Notes: generated from the sequence alone by a model not told the origin. Shown: positions 7,229-15,251, counted from the first letter of the stretch. The stretch is DNA of 16,573 bases from Planctomycetaceae bacterium UBA6163 (GCA_002428205.1 DIUH01000359.1:14121-30693); one strand, 5' to 3'. Program-made: numbers and translations.

Positions 7229-7319
7229 TGCCATCCATCCATACGCGAACGTTCAACACGAATTGTCATTTCTTGAGCCACGAAGTGGCGGCAGATTGGA
7301 CCTGAATCGATGGATGGCA
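7229..7319. repeat. 91-bp element with 11-bp terminal inverted repeats
   Basis: TGCCATCCATC (7229-7239) is exactly inverted at 7309-7319. Inside is a second hairpin, GCCAC-gaa-GTGGC (7277-7289). There is no open frame of note. A short perfect hairpin, TGCGAC-aac-GTCGCA (7332-7346), follows 12 bp further on. Confidence 0.6.
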
Positions 7320-7360
7320 ACAAAAGGTTCATGCGACAACGTCGCAACCGGTTTTCCGTG

Positions 7361-7487
7361 CTAAGCAGGTCAACACAAAAATTTTGGCAAAACAAAATTA
7401 GCCGCATCGCGTTAGCGACGGTTGGTAGGAACCGGGGCTAACGCCCAACGGCTGATTATACCGAAAGACTTGTGCCGACCTGCTTAG
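7361..7487. repeat. 127-bp MITE-like palindromic element with terminal inverted repeats
   Basis: CTAAGCAGGTC (7361-7371) is exactly inverted at 7477-7487, and the similarity continues inward for about nine more bases with mismatches. Nested inside are TAGCCG/CGGCTG-type arms (7398-7404 with 7449-7455, imperfect), GCGTTAGC/GCTAACGC (7409-7416 with 7437-7444, perfect) and GGTT/AACC. The layout resembles a miniature inverted-repeat element. I see no convincing target-site duplication and no transposase. Confidence 0.65.
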
Positions 7488-7544
7488 ATTGCCGATACCA
7501 TGAGGTACCGGATAGCAGCGTTCGCTCTTATTTTCTAATCAATG

Positions 7545-8933
7545 CTAAGAGGCCAAGTTCGCATGATCATGAAAATTGCTAAGCAATTGTTGAAGCTCAA
7601 CCGAGTGGTTGGGAAGCTCTTCGCACCGGGCGACAATGTCTCGGATCCCAAGATCCGTTTTGGATGCAAGGTCGTTCACGATGGAAACAGCCTGACTGAC
7701 ATCCTGTGCCTTCTGCAACTGCATCTGTGCGGAGTTGGCAATGTCTGCCAGTTGGTGACAGACCGCATCAACCGAGCTTAATATGTTGTTAAGCACTTGG
7801 GTCGTTTCTTTACTGGTTGCGACCCCGGCCTCAATCCGTTGTGACGAATCAGCGACGAGCGATACGATTGATTGCGCCGTACGATTGGATCGACACGCCA
7901 ATTCCTTGACTTCAGTTGCCACAACAGTAAAGCCCTTGCCAAGCGATCCGGCGCGTGCCGCTTCGATTGCCGCATTCAGCGAAAGCAGATTAGTTTGATC
8001 GGCAATATCTTGAATCTCGGCCAGTGACTCGGTCACTTGCTGTGAACTCTTTTGAATTTGTGTCATTGACGCGTCGGCGCAATTGACCGCAGTAGACCCT
8101 GTTTCCACCAATTTTTTCACTTGATCCACAGCACCCTGGACGGACAAAGTGCATCGACGAATACCTTCTACTAAGTGCACAAAAGTCCCTATCGATGTGT
8201 GGATGTCGTGGATGGATCGGGTTTGACTTCGGACCCCAACCGCTACGCCCACTGCGGCTTCGACAACACGAGAGAGACGCCCAAGTTCGGCTTTGCGGGC
8301 TTCATTACGTTCGAACCGAAGTTCGGCTTGATGGAGTGCGGCGATTCGCATTTCCGCAATGGAATGCTTGGACATCACGGTCAGCACGCTGACCTCAAAG
8401 ATCACCCATCCCGCATGTTCCAAGGCGCGGAATAGGGAAATATAGTCGACCCCAAAAATTGAAAGAGGAAAAAATGCAGCGCGGACAAGATGATCAACTG
8501 CGGCGACCGCAGTTGCCAAGAACAAGACGCGCCAATCACGGTACATGGCAAGAAACGCTAATGATCCGAACACATGAAAGTGCATCTCAACCCGTCCGCC
8601 ACCGATATGAATCAGAAGCGCTGACATCAACATTTGTGCGACCGCCATCACATAACGCAGGCTTTTTATTTCCGGCTTCAGCCATCCCATCACTGCCGGA
8701 GGAAGTGCGATTAATGCGCCTAGAAAGATACTGGCCCAAACATGAAAGTGGACGGACGATTCCCTGCCTTCCCAACTTATGGGCGTCCAGAGAAACGCTA
8801 CCAGGATAAAGCCAAGGTACTGCAACAACATCAAGCCTGCAAACAATCGATTTCCGCGTTCTACAACGGATCGAAATTGCTGCTCGAATAACTCAGCAGC
8901 ACTCTCGGTAATCGACTTATGTGAATCCGACAT
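7545..8933 (-). CDS. Methyl-accepting chemotaxis-like protein with a His-rich membrane sensor domain
   Basis: A 462-residue signal transducer. Residues 30-190 hold five or six membrane helices with seven histidines (62, 64, 109, 118, 120, 148, 173), including two copies of the tetrapeptide HFHV (62-65 and 118-121). The segment EMHFHVFGSLAFLAMYRDW (116-134) is, from memory, a sensor module also found in front of other signalling domains. There is no HAMP domain. Residues about 215-450 form the cytoplasmic coiled-coil signalling domain. Its tip is ADQTNLLSLNAAIEAARAGS with GKGFTVVATEVKELACRS (311-349), the canonical CheA/CheW-contact hairpin. No C-terminal NWETF-type tether is present. AAGG lies about 9 nt before ATG 8933. 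The thioredoxin-like gene ends 67 bp upstream on the same strand, suggesting co-transcription. No che genes are in the window. Confidence 0.9.
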   Translation of the reverse strand: MSDSHKSITESAAELFEQQFRSVVERGNRLFAGLMLLQYLGFILVAFLWTPISWEGRESSVHFHVWASIFLGALIALPPAVMGWLKPEIKSLRYVMAVAQMLMSALLIHIGGGRVEMHFHVFGSLAFLAMYRDWRVLFLATAVAAVDHLVRAAFFPLSIFGVDYISLFRALEHAGWVIFEVSVLTVMSKHSIAEMRIAALHQAELRFERNEARKAELGRLSRVVEAAVGVAVGVRSQTRSIHDIHTSIGTFVHLVEGIRRCTLSVQGAVDQVKKLVETGSTAVNCADASMTQIQKSSQQVTESLAEIQDIADQTNLLSLNAAIEAARAGSLGKGFTVVATEVKELACRSNRTAQSIVSLVADSSQRIEAGVATSKETTQVLNNILSSVDAVCHQLADIANSAQMQLQKAQDVSQAVSIVNDLASKTDLGIRDIVARCEELPNHSVELQQLLSNFHDHANLAS

Positions 8934-9000
8934 ATTTAACTTACCTTACGAATAACGCGACTTTGCGTAACCGAACGACCTGTCGGTAGCACAGCGATAC

Positions 9001-9612
9001 TTAAAGCACGCCTGCCGTTTTGGTCGGCAGACGACACCCAAATACAGGAAACAAGCTTGGGTCCTCCAAGCCTTGGACCTCGGAGCTTGATTGAATCAAT
9101 TCCATCAGACGATAGCGAGCGTCGTTATCGCCGACATGCCCTCGCGAAGCGGTAATTCCCCCGCTAAAGACCTTTTGGCCTTGACGATTAAAGTACATAC
9201 AGTGGCCAGAAGCGGTCGCTCCGAAACACTCGCTCTCCGATGCATCAGTGTCCAATAAGACATCGACGAATGCCGGATAGCGCGACTGCATCCGTTTAAT
9301 ATGCTGCATCACCTTGGAGTCCAACCATTCAGGATCGATTGCCGAAATGACCAACGTCGTTGCGACCGATTGTCGCGCCAACACGGCTTCTAATTCGCTC
9401 AAAGTCGCCTGAGTACAAGGGCACTGCGGGTGAATGAATATCACCAACCTTTCGTGCGGATCCTGTATCAATCGGCTATCTTGCGGCCAGCGACCGTTGT
9501 CAGTCGAATCAGGGACGATTCCGTCAAAACTGTGCAAGGAAACCGCACCTAGGCCGATCGCACATAAGATCACCCAAACGCAGAATATGAATCGGTTCAA
9601 GCGTTGTGTCAT
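9001..9612 (-). CDS. Membrane-anchored thioredoxin-fold protein, RedB-like
   Basis: A 203-residue protein. Residues 8-27 form an uncleaved-looking N-terminal membrane anchor or signal sequence (FIFCVWVILCAIGLGAVSL). RLVIFIHPQCPCTQATLSEL (55-74) is the beta1-alpha1 segment of a thioredoxin fold, with an unusual C-P-C pair (Cys64, Cys66) instead of CxxC. FSGGITASRGHVGDN (149-163) and FPVFGCRL (188-195) match the conserved ends I recall from proteins annotated 'RedB'. Further cysteines are 129, 138 and 193. I infer a periplasmic-side redox or metal-binding role. The missing CxxC makes ordinary disulfide reductase activity doubtful. ATG 9612 is preceded by AAGAG about 11 nt upstream. It lies 67 bp upstream of the chemoreceptor gene on the same strand; the pairing hints that the receptor may sense redox or metal state through this protein. 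Confidence 0.7.
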   Translation of the reverse strand: MTQRLNRFIFCVWVILCAIGLGAVSLHSFDGIVPDSTDNGRWPQDSRLIQDPHERLVIFIHPQCPCTQATLSELEAVLARQSVATTLVISAIDPEWLDSKVMQHIKRMQSRYPAFVDVLLDTDASESECFGATASGHCMYFNRQGQKVFSGGITASRGHVGDNDARYRLMELIQSSSEVQGLEDPSLFPVFGCRLPTKTAGVL

Positions 9613-10004
9613 TGTTTACCACTCTTAGTAGCGTCTCCTGAGTCAGGGAAACCGATCCACTCTAGGTCAGAAATTCACCCAGGTGGTATAGGTACAGCTA
9701 ACCAGTCAGTTTTTTCGCCCAAATGTTTCCACCCGCCTTCTCTTTAGGAACAGCACCTCACGCCACCCCTTCAAAATGAGCCCACTGCGCTCATGACCGC
9801 AATCTGCTGCTGGACAGATGATCGCAAACTGCGTTAGCGTTAAAATCGATGCAACCCCGCCCGAGCGTCTCGTAATGAGTTTTGTCGCCCAGCCTACCTC
9901 CGGTGGGCAGACTATAAGTTGGGGCGCGGCGTTTCGGTTCTGGTTATGATCATTGCTCGACCGAGACAATCTCGGGCCGTGGCCCAGCCTCGGCCAGCAC
10001 GCAA
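9613..10004. other. Spacer without a gene; small hairpins only
   Basis: No credible gene is visible. It should contain the promoter of the 9612 gene (-). Minor inverted repeats are ATGAGC/GCTCAT (9777-9795) and CCGAGA-caa-TCTCGG (9961-9975), the latter followed by GGGCC-gt-GGCCC. No clear -35/-10 pair was found. Confidence 0.4.
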
Positions 10005-10096
10005 AACCTGTTGCGACATAGCCGGGACAAGCCCGGCCGTCGCCAAGCGAAGCGGGGCTGTGATAGCCACGAAGCTGGCGAAAGATTGTAGCCCCG
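10005..10096 (+). repeat. Dispersed 92-bp repeat, copy 2
   Basis: Aligns without gaps to 6991-7082 with four differences by eye, in the same orientation. It ends 30 bp before the stop codon of the permease gene (which is on the minus strand), so it may lie in that gene's 3' untranslated region. Confidence 0.85.
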
Positions 10097-10125
10097 AATC
10101 CGGCGTCTGCCCCCGGCTCTGCCTT

Positions 10126-11478
10126 TCACCGTCTTTTAGCAACGGCCTGCCATAAGAATCCCAATAGGATAATTGCCAAGCCAGCGATCCAGATCTGTGC
10201 CTCGACCCAGAACGCGAGAAACAAACAGGATCCTAAACCGACCCAAGCTATGATCGGCGAATAAAGCCGCTCTTCTTTTGTTAATCGGATCGCTGCGAGA
10301 TTGGTAATCGCATAATATACCAATACGGTGAACGCGCTGAACGACCATGTCGTTTTCACATCACCAATCATCGCTAAACCACCAATAAATAATCCGGTTA
10401 CGATCACCGCAGGATAAGGTGTTGTCGCAGTGGCATCCAGTTTCGCAAACACCTTCGGAATGTCGCGTCGTCGCCCCATTGCCAACACGACTCGCGACAA
10501 TCCGAGCACCAGATTAACTAATACTCCTAACATCGCCGTGATCGCGCCAATGGCAACAATCGCCGCAACCGCAGGAACATCGAATTGTCGGGCGATGATT
10601 TCTAAGGGTGCCGCATGAACGTCTCGCGTCGATACCAGTTCGCTTGAGCCGACCGATAGTACCGCGATCGCGCCGACTGCGATATAGATTGCCGCAGACA
10701 GAAACAACGTCGTGATGATCGCTCGCGGAATCGTCTGTCGAGGATGATGTACCTCTTCGGCCATCGTTGCGATTCTTCCATATCCGGTGAAGGCGACAAA
10801 CATCAGCGCACACGCTCTTAAAAAACCTTCTATCGGACCGGTCGCACCATCGCCGGGGTCGAACAGTGGGAATAATTGGTCGCCGCCCTGCGCGATCGCG
10901 GTCGGCAGGCCTGCAATCACGAATGCGGCCAGCGAAATCAATGTGACCGATACGATCACCATATTAGTATGGCTCGATCGGCGAATACCGCCGAGAACCA
11001 ACAAGGTCACCAAAACAATCGCTGCTAAGGCAACCAGAACGGTAACCACCGCCCTGCCCTGCCCGCCCGGATTCGCTTCGTTATCGGCCTGCCCCAGCGC
11101 ATGCAGCAAGTAGCCCGATAATCCCAGCGCTGCGGTCGCGGCCGATGCCGATTTAGCGCACAGAAACATCCAGCCGGCTGTAAAACCCCATCGTGGCCCC
11201 AACCAACGATAGCCGTACTCATAAGTCCCGCCGCTGACCGGATGACAAGCGGCAAGTTGAGCACTGCTGAGCCCGTTGCAAATCGCAACCACAGCAGCCA
11301 CGGCGATCGCCAAGACCACGGATGGACCGGTGACTTCGGCGGCGATACCGATACTGACAAACACACCGGTGCCGATGATCGACCCGAGGCCCATCATCGT
11401 CGCACCCCACAGCCCAACCTTCTGAACAAGTTTTCCGCTGTCAGTCTGCCGCACCGACGCTTCGCTATTGTTTGTCAC
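10126..11478 (-). CDS. APC-superfamily amino-acid permease
   Basis: A secondary transporter of amino acids or related amines across the inner membrane. From GTG 11478 the protein has 450 residues, the usual size for the family. KVGLWGATMMGLGSIIGTGV (20-39) is the first helix with the unwound APC motif GSIIGTGVF. PVSGGTYEYGYRWLGP (80-95) is the conserved loop after helix 2. FVAFTGYGRIATMAEEVHHP and PRAIITT mark the helix 6 region. I count about 12 hydrophobic helices. The open frame extends to a GTG at 11514, but those 12 residues (MCFSTRHCKAGF) look non-coding. GTG 11478 has AGGA just 3 nt upstream, rather close, so the start is not certain. Substrate cannot be told from sequence alone. It lies downstream of tRNA-Ser behind a hairpin, so it probably has its own promoter in 11479-11533. 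Confidence 0.88.
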   Translation of the reverse strand: MTNNSEASVRQTDSGKLVQKVGLWGATMMGLGSIIGTGVFVSIGIAAEVTGPSVVLAIAVAAVVAICNGLSSAQLAACHPVSGGTYEYGYRWLGPRWGFTAGWMFLCAKSASAATAALGLSGYLLHALGQADNEANPGGQGRAVVTVLVALAAIVLVTLLVLGGIRRSSHTNMVIVSVTLISLAAFVIAGLPTAIAQGGDQLFPLFDPGDGATGPIEGFLRACALMFVAFTGYGRIATMAEEVHHPRQTIPRAIITTLFLSAAIYIAVGAIAVLSVGSSELVSTRDVHAAPLEIIARQFDVPAVAAIVAIGAITAMLGVLVNLVLGLSRVVLAMGRRRDIPKVFAKLDATATTPYPAVIVTGLFIGGLAMIGDVKTTWSFSAFTVLVYYAITNLAAIRLTKEERLYSPIIAWVGLGSCLFLAFWVEAQIWIAGLAIILLGFLWQAVAKRR

Positions 11479-11533
11479 AAATCCTGCTTTGCAATGACGA
11501 GTTGAAAAGCACACGCTTGATCGTTAAACGACA

Positions 11534-11572
11534 CGACCCCGGGAAACACTTCTTAGATGCTTTCCGGGGTCG
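11534..11572 (-). terminator. Terminator-like hairpin after tRNA-Ser
   Basis: CGACCCCGGGAAA (11534-11546) pairs with TTTCCGGGGTCG (11561-11572) with a single bulged G, around a 14-nt loop. It starts 6 nt beyond the tRNA 3' end. On the minus strand only a short TTT follows, so it may act with Rho, or serve for 3' processing. Confidence 0.5.
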
Positions 11573-11578
11573 ATCATG

Positions 11579-11661
11579 CGGAGGGCACGGGACTCGAACC
11601 CGCAGCCCCTTACGGGGTACCTCAGTTCCAATGAGGCCGCTCACCAACTCGCTTACCCTCC
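11579..11661 (-). tRNA. tRNA-Ser(GGA)
   Basis: Reads UCC/UCU codons. The acceptor stem GGAGGGT / GCCCTCC closes with one T-G pair. The anticodon stem CCTCA/TGAGG holds the loop TTGGAAC with anticodon GGA at 11627-11629. A long variable arm (CCCC-gtaa-GGGG) marks a class II tRNA. The T arm GCGGG-TTCGAGT-CCCGT is canonical, and the discriminator base is G, as in serine tRNAs. At 83 nt it is slightly short for the type. CCA is not encoded. It begins 13 bp after the rho stop codon. Confidence 0.95.
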
Positions 11662-11674
11662 GACGCTGTAAGCT

Positions 11675-13027
11675 TTAATTCACCAACTTGGCTCCGCTGA
11701 TTAGCTTAATGAATTCTTTGTTGCTCTCAAAGCGGCCAAGCTGCTTTGATAATTGCTCCATCGCATCGACATGATGCATGGTGCTTAAGGTTCGCCGAAG
11801 CATCGTAACGGCTTCCAGAGTTTCCTCATCGAGCAACAATTCTTCGCGGCGTGTTCCGCTTTGGCTGATGTCGATCGCGGGCCAAACGCGTCGATCGGCC
11901 AGGCGTCGGTCGAGCACCAATTCCATATTCCCGGTTCCCTTGAACTCTTGGAAAATCGCCTCGTCCATGCGGCTGTTGGTATCGATCAGCGCGGTGCCGA
12001 CGATCGTCAGCGATCCGCCTTCATGGAACGCCCGAGCGGTTGCGAACAATTTCTTAGGAATGTCCATCGCTTTGACGTCCAAACCGCCGGTCATCGTCGC
12101 GCGGCCGCGTCCGGTTTGACCAACCCATTTATTGAACGCACGAGCCAGTCGTGTGATCGAATCGAGCATCAGGAAGACGTCTTGGCCCATTTCGGCCAAA
12201 CGTTTCGCCCGATCGATCACCAATTGGCTCAATCGAACGTGGCTGTCGACGTCCATATCCAAGCTGCTGGCGATCACTTCGCCGCCCAAGATGCTCCGCT
12301 TCATATCGGTAACTTCTTCGGGCCGTTCGTCGATCAGCAAGACGATTAATTTGACACCCGGGTGATTCTTGGAAACCCCTGCGGCAATGTCTTGCAGCAT
12401 GATCGTCTTGCCGCTGCGTGGCGGAGCGACGATCAGGGCGCGTTGACCTTTGCCCAGCGGTGCAAGGAGGTCGATGACCCGATTGGTAATCGGTTTCTGG
12501 CCGATTTCCAGTGGCAACCACTGGTCTGGGTTGACCGCCGTTAAGGTGTCGAACGATTTGACGTCTAGATAGGCTTCGGGAGCCATGCCGTCGACATCGA
12601 TCAGTTCACGAACACGGGGGCCTTGTTGGCGGCGTGCTTCTTGAACCATTGCTCGCAGCTTCACGCCTTGGCGAAGGCCGAAGCGTTCGATCATGGTGCC
12701 CGGGACAAACGGGTCGGAGCGTTCGCGGCTGTAGTTGTTCTCTTCGCTGCGAAGGAAGCCGTAGCCGTTGGGGTGCATTTCCAGGATGCCGACGCCTTCC
12801 GTCAGGGCTGCGTCCGGAGCGATCGGTGGACCGGCGGCATCAGCGACTTCGCCATTGACGTTTTCCGGATTCGGGGGGCCACCCGGAGTGCGACGTCGCC
12901 GCCGTGTTCGAGGTTTGCCTTGTCCAGGCCCGAGATTTCCACCACCACCACCGCCGCTGCCACCGCTGGGATTAGGGCCACCGGAATTATTCCCGCGACC
13001 TCGATAGCTCCGTTTTTTATTCACCAT
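11675..13027 (-). CDS. rho: Transcription termination factor Rho
   Basis: Hexameric RNA helicase that ends transcription at untranslated RNA. The 450-residue protein starts with about 75 residues rich in Gly, Asn, Pro and Arg (RRRRR at 42-46), not found in E. coli Rho (419 residues). Residues 78-145 are the RNA-binding OB fold, with ILEMHPNGYGFLRSEENNYS and FVPGTMIERFGLRQG. The ATPase core has Walker A APPRSGKT (201-208; Arg-Ser instead of the usual Lys-Ala), LIDERPEEVTDM (231-242), Walker B DVFLMLD (283-289) and the R-loop EFKGTGNMEL (361-370). The Q-loop region (299-318) appears two residues longer than in E. coli. ATG 13027 follows a weak GGATG. The gene is followed after 13 bp by tRNA-Ser. 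The 740-bp spacer upstream may hold a regulated leader, as is known for Rho autoregulation in other bacteria. Confidence 0.97.
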   Translation of the reverse strand: MVNKKRSYRGRGNNSGGPNPSGGSGGGGGGNLGPGQGKPRTRRRRRTPGGPPNPENVNGEVADAAGPPIAPDAALTEGVGILEMHPNGYGFLRSEENNYSRERSDPFVPGTMIERFGLRQGVKLRAMVQEARRQQGPRVRELIDVDGMAPEAYLDVKSFDTLTAVNPDQWLPLEIGQKPITNRVIDLLAPLGKGQRALIVAPPRSGKTIMLQDIAAGVSKNHPGVKLIVLLIDERPEEVTDMKRSILGGEVIASSLDMDVDSHVRLSQLVIDRAKRLAEMGQDVFLMLDSITRLARAFNKWVGQTGRGRATMTGGLDVKAMDIPKKLFATARAFHEGGSLTIVGTALIDTNSRMDEAIFQEFKGTGNMELVLDRRLADRRVWPAIDISQSGTRREELLLDEETLEAVTMLRRTLSTMHHVDAMEQLSKQLGRFESNKEFIKLISGAKLVN

Positions 13028-13768
13028 AGTTCATCCAAAGAAGCATTCGCGAAATGATCGCCTGCTGGGACAGAGACACCGTGATTGCGCCGACCTTTGA
13101 AGTCGCCAGTAAAAAAACTCGCCGGTGGCTACGGTGAAAAGCCACGCGAAGAGCAGACAAATTGTTTGAGCACCACGTATGCCAAAGTGTGGCGGTAACG
13201 CGATGCATCTCAAATGAAACAAGCGATTGGATCGTTTCGATATCCGTCGTGAGTTGTGCTTCCTGATTGAGTTAGGAACTCGAGGCCACGGGACTGAACC
13301 ACAGGCTCTCAATACCTACTCGATACTCTCCACTCGCAACCTTGGAACGCGTTCCAAAGCAACCCGGTTTGACCACCGAAAAACCAAACCCGAGTCGACG
13401 CAAGATCATTGGCAAACCCAATGCAGCAAACTCGGCATGGAAACATTCAGGATTGGTCGAAACCTCGCATCTGCTCGCCCGGCCACCCATTGGTAAGCTC
13501 GTGCAATAAAGCCGGGCGGCTACAACGGTTCGCGATCAATTGCGTCAGGTGGTTTAGTATCCGACCGCTGGAGACAACTGATCGCCATAGCCGCCGTCTG
13601 GCAAGCTTGGCAACGGACAGATCAAGATCATGTCCGGAACAACAATGTTTTGTTGGTTGTGGGAATTACTTTTCGCCCCGACAACTCTCGCAATATAGGT
13701 CAGCCAGAGGCTGTGTCAATAGCGAGACGATCGCCAATCGCACTGCCAAGGCAAAAAACAGTCGTTTT
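13028..13768. other. Spacer upstream of rho; no gene recognised
   Basis: It should contain the rho promoter and 5' leader and the 3' end of purD. No protein or tRNA gene is recognisable. One perfect 16-bp palindrome lies at 13342-13357. No strong intrinsic terminator follows purD. Near 13109-13115 a run of seven A (T on the rho strand) lies within the probable rho leader. Confidence 0.45.
13342..13357. promoter_or_regulatory. Perfect 16-bp palindrome, possible operator
   Basis: TTGGAACGCGTTCCAA is a perfect dyad without spacer, 315 bp upstream of the rho start. Such short symmetric sites fit a dimeric repressor, but the regulator is unknown and the site could be accidental. Confidence 0.35.
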
Positions 13769-15067
13769 TCACACAATTCGAGCGAGTGCTTTATCGCTGA
13801 TGTCTTTTCGACACCACGCTCCGGTCCACCGAATCTCTTTGACCGCCTGATAAGCCCGCAATTTCGCACCGCTGATCGAATTACCCATCGCGGTGACGCC
13901 CAGCACACGACCGCCGTCGGTGACAACTTGCCCGTCTCGCAGCGTTGTTCCGCCGTGAAAGACCTTCACCCCTTCGATTTCGGCCGCTCGATCGAGCCCG
14001 CTGATGACTCGCCCGGATTCATACTGGCCTGGATAACCTTCGCTGGCCATCACAACACAAATGCTCGGATCGGGACTCCATTTGGGCGGATCGATCTGAT
14101 CGAGCTTGCCCAATACAACTGCTTCGAGGATATCCAGTAAGTCGCTTTCCAGTCGCATCAGCAACGGTTGGCACTCGGGGTCGCCGAATCGCGTGTTGAA
14201 CTCCAGCACCTTAGGCCCGGCCGACGTCAGCATTAGTCCCGCGTACAACACGCCCCGAAACGGCCGCCTGGCTCGCTTCATCGCGTGAACCACCGGCACC
14301 AAAATGTCTGACTCGATCTTGGACATCATCGCTTCATCGACCAGCGGTGTCGGACAATACGCACCCATACCGCCCGTGTTGGGGCCCTTGTCGCCATCGT
14401 AAGCGGGTTTGTGATCTTGGGCGGCCGGAAGCGTCAAAATGGTCGATCCGTCGGTGATCGCCAAAACGCTCGCCTCTTGGCCGAACAATCGCTCTTCGAT
14501 AATCAGTTCCTTACCCGCTTCGCCAAACTCGCGACGAGCCGCGATGCGATCGATCGCGTCGAGCGCCTCGCGTCGGTTGGAGCAGACAATCACGCCCTTG
14601 CCCGACGCCAAACCGTCAGCTTTAACGACAACCGGCACCGATGCGTCGGTCTCGGGGTAGAGGTCCTTGATGTACTTCGACGCGCTTTCCGCGTTTCGAA
14701 ACGTTTGATACCCGGCCGTTGGGACGTCGGCGGTGTGGAGCAAGTTTTTACAGAAAACCTTGCTGCCTTCTAATTCGGCCGCAGCTTTCGAAGGGCCGAA
14801 CGCACGAATTCCGGCGGCTTGCAGGTCGTCGACCAGCCCGGCAACCAGCGGCGCCTCGGGGCCGACGACGACCAAATCGATTTGGTTTTCTTTCGCAAAC
14901 CGGACAATTCCCGCCTTATCCGTCGCGGCGATCGGCACATTGGTCGCCTCGGCCGCCGTTCCGGCATTTCCCGGCGCGACATAAATCTTGGTGATTCGCG
15001 GACTCGATCCGAGTTTCCAGCACAAGGCATGTTCACGGCCACCAGAACCGACAATCAAAACTTTCAT
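13769..15067 (-). CDS. purD: Phosphoribosylamine-glycine ligase (GAR synthetase)
   Basis: Second step of purine synthesis: joins glycine to 5-phosphoribosylamine using ATP, in the cytoplasm. The 432-residue length is typical. MKVLIVGSGGREHAL (1-15) is the N-terminal phosphate-binding loop. VVGPEAPLVAGLVD (67-80) and VVVKADGLASGKGVI (146-160) belong to the ATP-grasp fold. QDHKPAYDGDKGPNTGGMG (217-235) is the PurD signature. EFNTRFGDPE (289-298) holds the metal-binding Glu and Asn. The C-terminal domain runs to residue 432. All key motifs are intact. ATG 15067 starts right at the motif; no Shine-Dalgarno is visible. It is not near other pur genes, in line with dispersed purine genes in this kind of genome. 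Confidence 0.97.
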   Translation of the reverse strand: MKVLIVGSGGREHALCWKLGSSPRITKIYVAPGNAGTAAEATNVPIAATDKAGIVRFAKENQIDLVVVGPEAPLVAGLVDDLQAAGIRAFGPSKAAAELEGSKVFCKNLLHTADVPTAGYQTFRNAESASKYIKDLYPETDASVPVVVKADGLASGKGVIVCSNRREALDAIDRIAARREFGEAGKELIIEERLFGQEASVLAITDGSTILTLPAAQDHKPAYDGDKGPNTGGMGAYCPTPLVDEAMMSKIESDILVPVVHAMKRARRPFRGVLYAGLMLTSAGPKVLEFNTRFGDPECQPLLMRLESDLLDILEAVVLGKLDQIDPPKWSPDPSICVVMASEGYPGQYESGRVISGLDRAAEIEGVKVFHGGTTLRDGQVVTDGGRVLGVTAMGNSISGAKLRAYQAVKEIRWTGAWCRKDISDKALARIV

Positions 15068-15251
15068 AACAACGGCCGGGAAAAACAGCGGAAAGGGTCA
15101 AATGAACGTCGCAAAGCCTGCTGGCGCCGCGACTAGACACTCATGTTAGGACGATTCGCGTTTGCGCCGAAGGGGGCGCGAAAAGGTTCGGTCCTGTATC
15201 CCCAATTCGGGCTAGCGGAAAAATTTCGTCCCCTTACAGGCATTTTAACGG

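Noticed and set aside
6776..7487. CRISPR array in the repeat-rich spacer
   Set aside because: The repeats are of different kinds and sizes, without a regular repeat-spacer period, and no cas genes are in the window.
11479..11514. An upstream GTG start for the permease at 11514
   Set aside because: The extra 12 residues (MCFSTRHCKAGF) are atypical for the N-terminus of this family, and no ribosome site precedes them; GTG 11478 was preferred.
13260..13360. A possible tRNA-like stretch suggested by words such as GGGACTGAACC
   Set aside because: No acceptor stem, T loop or anticodon arm can be paired around it on either strand.
13409..14140. A 243-codon + frame overlapping the 3' end of purD
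   Set aside because: More than half lies antisense to conserved purD motifs, and the rest has no recognisable composition or start signal.
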